From the NCBI GenBank assembly GCA_033722555.1, contig JAWVYS010000013.1, positions 1-64,000 on the forward strand: a stretch of 64,000 nucleotides of DNA, read 5' to 3'. This stretch comes from Brumimicrobium sp033722555. Lineage in GTDB: Bacteria > Bacteroidota > Bacteroidia > Flavobacteriales_D > Crocinitomicaceae. Below the pieces are notes generated by a model. The model searched no databases. It had not been told where the DNA came from and saw only the letters and a program-made list of their open reading frames with translations. Position numbers and translations under genes: made by a program. This document shows, piece by piece, positions 61,604 to 64,000 of the stretch. Numbering within the stretch: position 1 is the stretch's first letter; every line of letters begins with the position of its first letter.

Positions 61604-63973
61604 ATGCATGTAATTAAAAGAGACGGTAGAAAGGAGCCGGTGAAATTCGACAAAATAACAGCCAGAATCGTAAAGATGTGTTATGGCTTGGATCCGCTAG
61701 TATCGCCTGAAAGCGTAGCCATGAAAGTAATCGAGGGCATCTATGACGGAGTAACGACCATCGTACTGGATAATCTTGCTGCTGAGGTTGCTGCCTCTAA
61801 AACAATAGAACATCCCGATTATGCATTGCTGGCTTCGAGGATTTCTGTTTCCAACCTTCATAAGAACACCAAAAAGACTTTTTCCGAGACGATGGAGGAT
61901 TTATACAATTATATAGATCCGAAAACCGGGAAAAACGCTGCATTACTGGCAGACGATGTTTATGAAGTAATTATGGCTAACCGTGAGCGACTGGATTCCA
62001 GCATCATTTATGACCGTGATTTCAGATATGATTATTTCGGCTTTAAAACACTTGAGCGTTCTTACCTGCTCAAATTGGACAATGAAATAGTGGAGCGCCC
62101 GCAGCACATGCTGATGCGTGTTTCAATTGGGATTCATAAAGACGATATTGAATCGGCTATCAAGACCTACAATTTGATGTCTGAAGGATGGTTTACACAT
62201 GCCACACCTACTCTTTTCAATGCAGGAACCCCAAAGCCTCAAATGTCTTCTTGTTTCCTTTTGACAATGAAGGAAGACAGCATCAGCGGAATTTATCAGA
62301 CTCTTCAGAGCTGTGCTCAAATCTCTCAATCTGCGGGAGGAATCGGGCTTGCTTTACATGATATCCGCGCTAAAGGATCTTATATCCGGGGAACAAACGG
62401 AACTTCTAACGGAATCGTTCCGATGTTGAGAGTTTTCAACGATACAGCGCGTTACGTAGATCAGGGCGGTGGAAAACGTAAAGGTTCTTTCGCAATGTAT
62501 TTGGAGCCATGGCATGCGGATGTATTTGACTTCCTTGAAATGAAGAAAAATCACGGGAAGGAGGAAAACAGAGCAAGAGATTTATTTTATGCGCTCTGGA
62601 TTCCTGATTTGTTCATGGAGCGTGTAGAGGCCAACGGTAAGTGGACCTTAATGTGTCCAAACGAGTGTCCAGGTTTGTCAGAGGCATACGGAGAGGAGTT
62701 TGATGCTTTATACACGAAATACGAGTCTGAAGGAAAAGGTAGAAAAACCATTAACGCTCAGGAATTATGGTTTAAAATTCTGGAATCTCAAATAGAGACA
62801 GGTACTCCGTATATGCTGTATAAGGATGCTGCCAATAAAAAATCCAACCAAAAAAACCTTGGAACAATTAAATCTTCAAACTTATGTACGGAGATTATTG
62901 AATACACCGCACCGGATGAAATAGCTGTGTGTAACCTTGCTTCACTTGCGCTGCCAAAGTACGTTACTGAGGACGGATTTGATCATGATAAATTGTTTGA
63001 GGTAACTTATCAGGCTACGATAAACCTCAACCGCATTATCGATAGAAACTATTATCCGGTTGAAGAGGCAAGAAATTCAAACATGCGTCACCGACCAATA
63101 GGACTTGGAGTACAAGGATTGGCAGATACATATATTTTGATGAGAATGCCTTTTGATTCTCCTGAAGCGAGAAAGCTGAACCGTGATATATTTGAAACTA
63201 TTTATTATGCAGCCGTTACTGCTTCCAAAGATCTTGCAAAGGTTGAAGGGCCCTATGAAACATGGAAAGGCTCACCGATCTCTGAAGGGATATTCCAGTT
63301 TGACATGTGGAATGAAACACCTTCTGACAGATGGGAGTGGGATATTCTTCGCGAAGAGGTGAAAGAACACGGGGTTAGAAATTCATTGCTTCTTGCTCCA
63401 ATGCCAACAGCTTCTACAGCTCAGATACTAGGAAACAATGAGTGTTTTGAGCCTTATACTTCCAATGTCTATACGCGAAGAGTACTCTCGGGAGAGTTTA
63501 TCATAGTGAATAAACATTTGTTGAGAGACCTCGTGAAAGAAGGTTTGTGGAACAACAACATGCGTCAAAAACTGATGGCAGCAAATGGTTCTGTACAGGA
63601 TATCCCGGAAATTCCTCAGGAGATAAAGGATTTGTATAAAACAGCCTGGGAATTGTCACAGAAAGCAATCATCGAGCAAGCTGCTGATCGTGGCGCATTC
63701 ATTTGCCAGTCGCAATCGCTGAATATTTTCATGGAGAATGCAAACTTCGGTAAACTGACATCGATGCATTTTTACGGATGGAAGAAAGGACTTAAGACAG
63801 GAATGTATTATTTGAGAACGAAAGCTGCAACGAATGCGATTCAATTTACGGTTGATAAGTCAATCACTCAAAACGATAATAAGAATACAGAACCGATGAC
63901 AACAGAAGAAATTCAGGCACAGGTTTCTTGCTCATTGGATGATCCGGATAATTGTGAAATGTGTAGTGGTTAA
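61604..63973 (+). CDS. nrdA: ribonucleoside-diphosphate reductase class I, alpha subunit
   Basis: NrdA of 789 residues. An N-terminal ATP-cone (about 1-90, opening VIKRDGRKEPVKFDKI) supplies allosteric overall-activity control. Catalytic landmarks: Cys217 in SSCFLLTMK, the loop Asn426-Leu-Cys428-Thr-Glu430 and Cys443, which correspond to the E. coli Cys225, Asn437/Cys439/Glu441 and Cys462 set, and PMPTASTAQILGNNECFEP. The C-terminal thiol pair Cys784/Cys787 (CEMCSG) is present for reduction by thioredoxin-type proteins. It is probably cotranscribed with nrdB. Confidence 0.96.
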   Translation: MHVIKRDGRKEPVKFDKITARIVKMCYGLDPLVSPESVAMKVIEGIYDGVTTIVLDNLAAEVAASKTIEHPDYALLASRISVSNLHKNTKKTFSETMEDLYNYIDPKTGKNAALLADDVYEVIMANRERLDSSIIYDRDFRYDYFGFKTLERSYLLKLDNEIVERPQHMLMRVSIGIHKDDIESAIKTYNLMSEGWFTHATPTLFNAGTPKPQMSSCFLLTMKEDSISGIYQTLQSCAQISQSAGGIGLALHDIRAKGSYIRGTNGTSNGIVPMLRVFNDTARYVDQGGGKRKGSFAMYLEPWHADVFDFLEMKKNHGKEENRARDLFYALWIPDLFMERVEANGKWTLMCPNECPGLSEAYGEEFDALYTKYESEGKGRKTINAQELWFKILESQIETGTPYMLYKDAANKKSNQKNLGTIKSSNLCTEIIEYTAPDEIAVCNLASLALPKYVTEDGFDHDKLFEVTYQATINLNRIIDRNYYPVEEARNSNMRHRPIGLGVQGLADTYILMRMPFDSPEARKLNRDIFETIYYAAVTASKDLAKVEGPYETWKGSPISEGIFQFDMWNETPSDRWEWDILREEVKEHGVRNSLLLAPMPTASTAQILGNNECFEPYTSNVYTRRVLSGEFIIVNKHLLRDLVKEGLWNNNMRQKLMAANGSVQDIPEIPQEIKDLYKTAWELSQKAIIEQAADRGAFICQSQSLNIFMENANFGKLTSMHFYGWKKGLKTGMYYLRTKAATNAIQFTVDKSITQNDNKNTEPMTTEEIQAQVSCSLDDPDNCEMCSG

Positions 63974-64000
63974 TAATTGTGCCGTTTTTATTGCGCTACT

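Overview
The window looks like a chromosomal segment of a member of the Bacteroidota, most likely a marine or aquatic flavobacterium (order Flavobacteriales). The evidence is: four very large or secreted proteins ending in type IX secretion sorting domains (three type A tails, one gliding-motility-associated type B tail); promoters of the Bacteroidota type (-7 TAnnTTTG with a TTG about 19-20 bases upstream) instead of sigma-70 boxes; the near absence of Shine-Dalgarno sequences; GLPGLI-like proteins; and a moderately AT-rich composition. Most of the window is dense, ordinary chromosome with short or overlapping gene junctions. I see no prophage, insertion sequence, CRISPR array, rRNA operon or complete integrative element.

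Layout. 1-580: initiator tRNA-Met with its own promoter and terminator, a small GIY-YIG gene, and a tRNA T-arm-like remnant at the left edge. 585-4395 (minus): a lipoprotein alpha/beta hydrolase, two tandem GLPGLI-like paralogues, and the site-2 protease RseP. 4446-10162 (minus): a surface-glycan cluster of five glycosyltransferases and one zinc-ribbon methyltransferase, several of them translationally coupled. 10528-14001: a large T9SS cargo protein. 14107-17232: an ABC-2 exporter coupled to an exopolyphosphatase. 17238-21959: a 1573-residue adhesin-like protein with a type B sorting domain. 22172-29059: DNA polymerase I, a SulP anion transporter and monomeric isocitrate dehydrogenase. 29191-32638: a glycosyltransferase and the 5-oxoprolinase operon pxpABC. 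32769-35329: an SDR enzyme, a KtrA-like RCK protein and a trans-sulfuration enzyme, with a good promoter at its head. 35510-38618: secreted cupin, HisKA_2 histidine kinase, MATE pump. 38624-42391: a crotonase and hemA-hemC-hemD. 42384-45692: hypothetical, serine hydrolase, lipB and an SIS-domain sugar isomerase. 45828-50537: a 1569-residue secreted serine protease with a repeat stalk. 50629-54780: orphan OmpR-type regulator, dCMP deaminase, C-terminal processing protease and a GT-C-like membrane protein. 54787-56340: secreted cytochrome c/copper monooxygenase fusion. 56492-60144: small lipoprotein, ArsC/Spx-like protein with EamA transporter, FAD oxidoreductase, ComF. 60590-63973: nrdB-nrdA.

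How the parts relate. Two themes run through otherwise housekeeping DNA. One is the cell surface: glycan assembly, an ABC-2 exporter, RseP, and four large T9SS substrates. The other is core metabolism: tetrapyrrole synthesis, lipoylation, deoxynucleotide supply through nrdBA and dCMP deaminase, DNA repair/replication through PolA, and glutathione-cycle or 5-oxoproline salvage. The item I find most worth following is the protein at 54787-56340. It appears to carry a c-type heme domain directly in front of a complete two-copper monooxygenase core, all exported by the T9SS. No wholly new defence or mobile system is visible.
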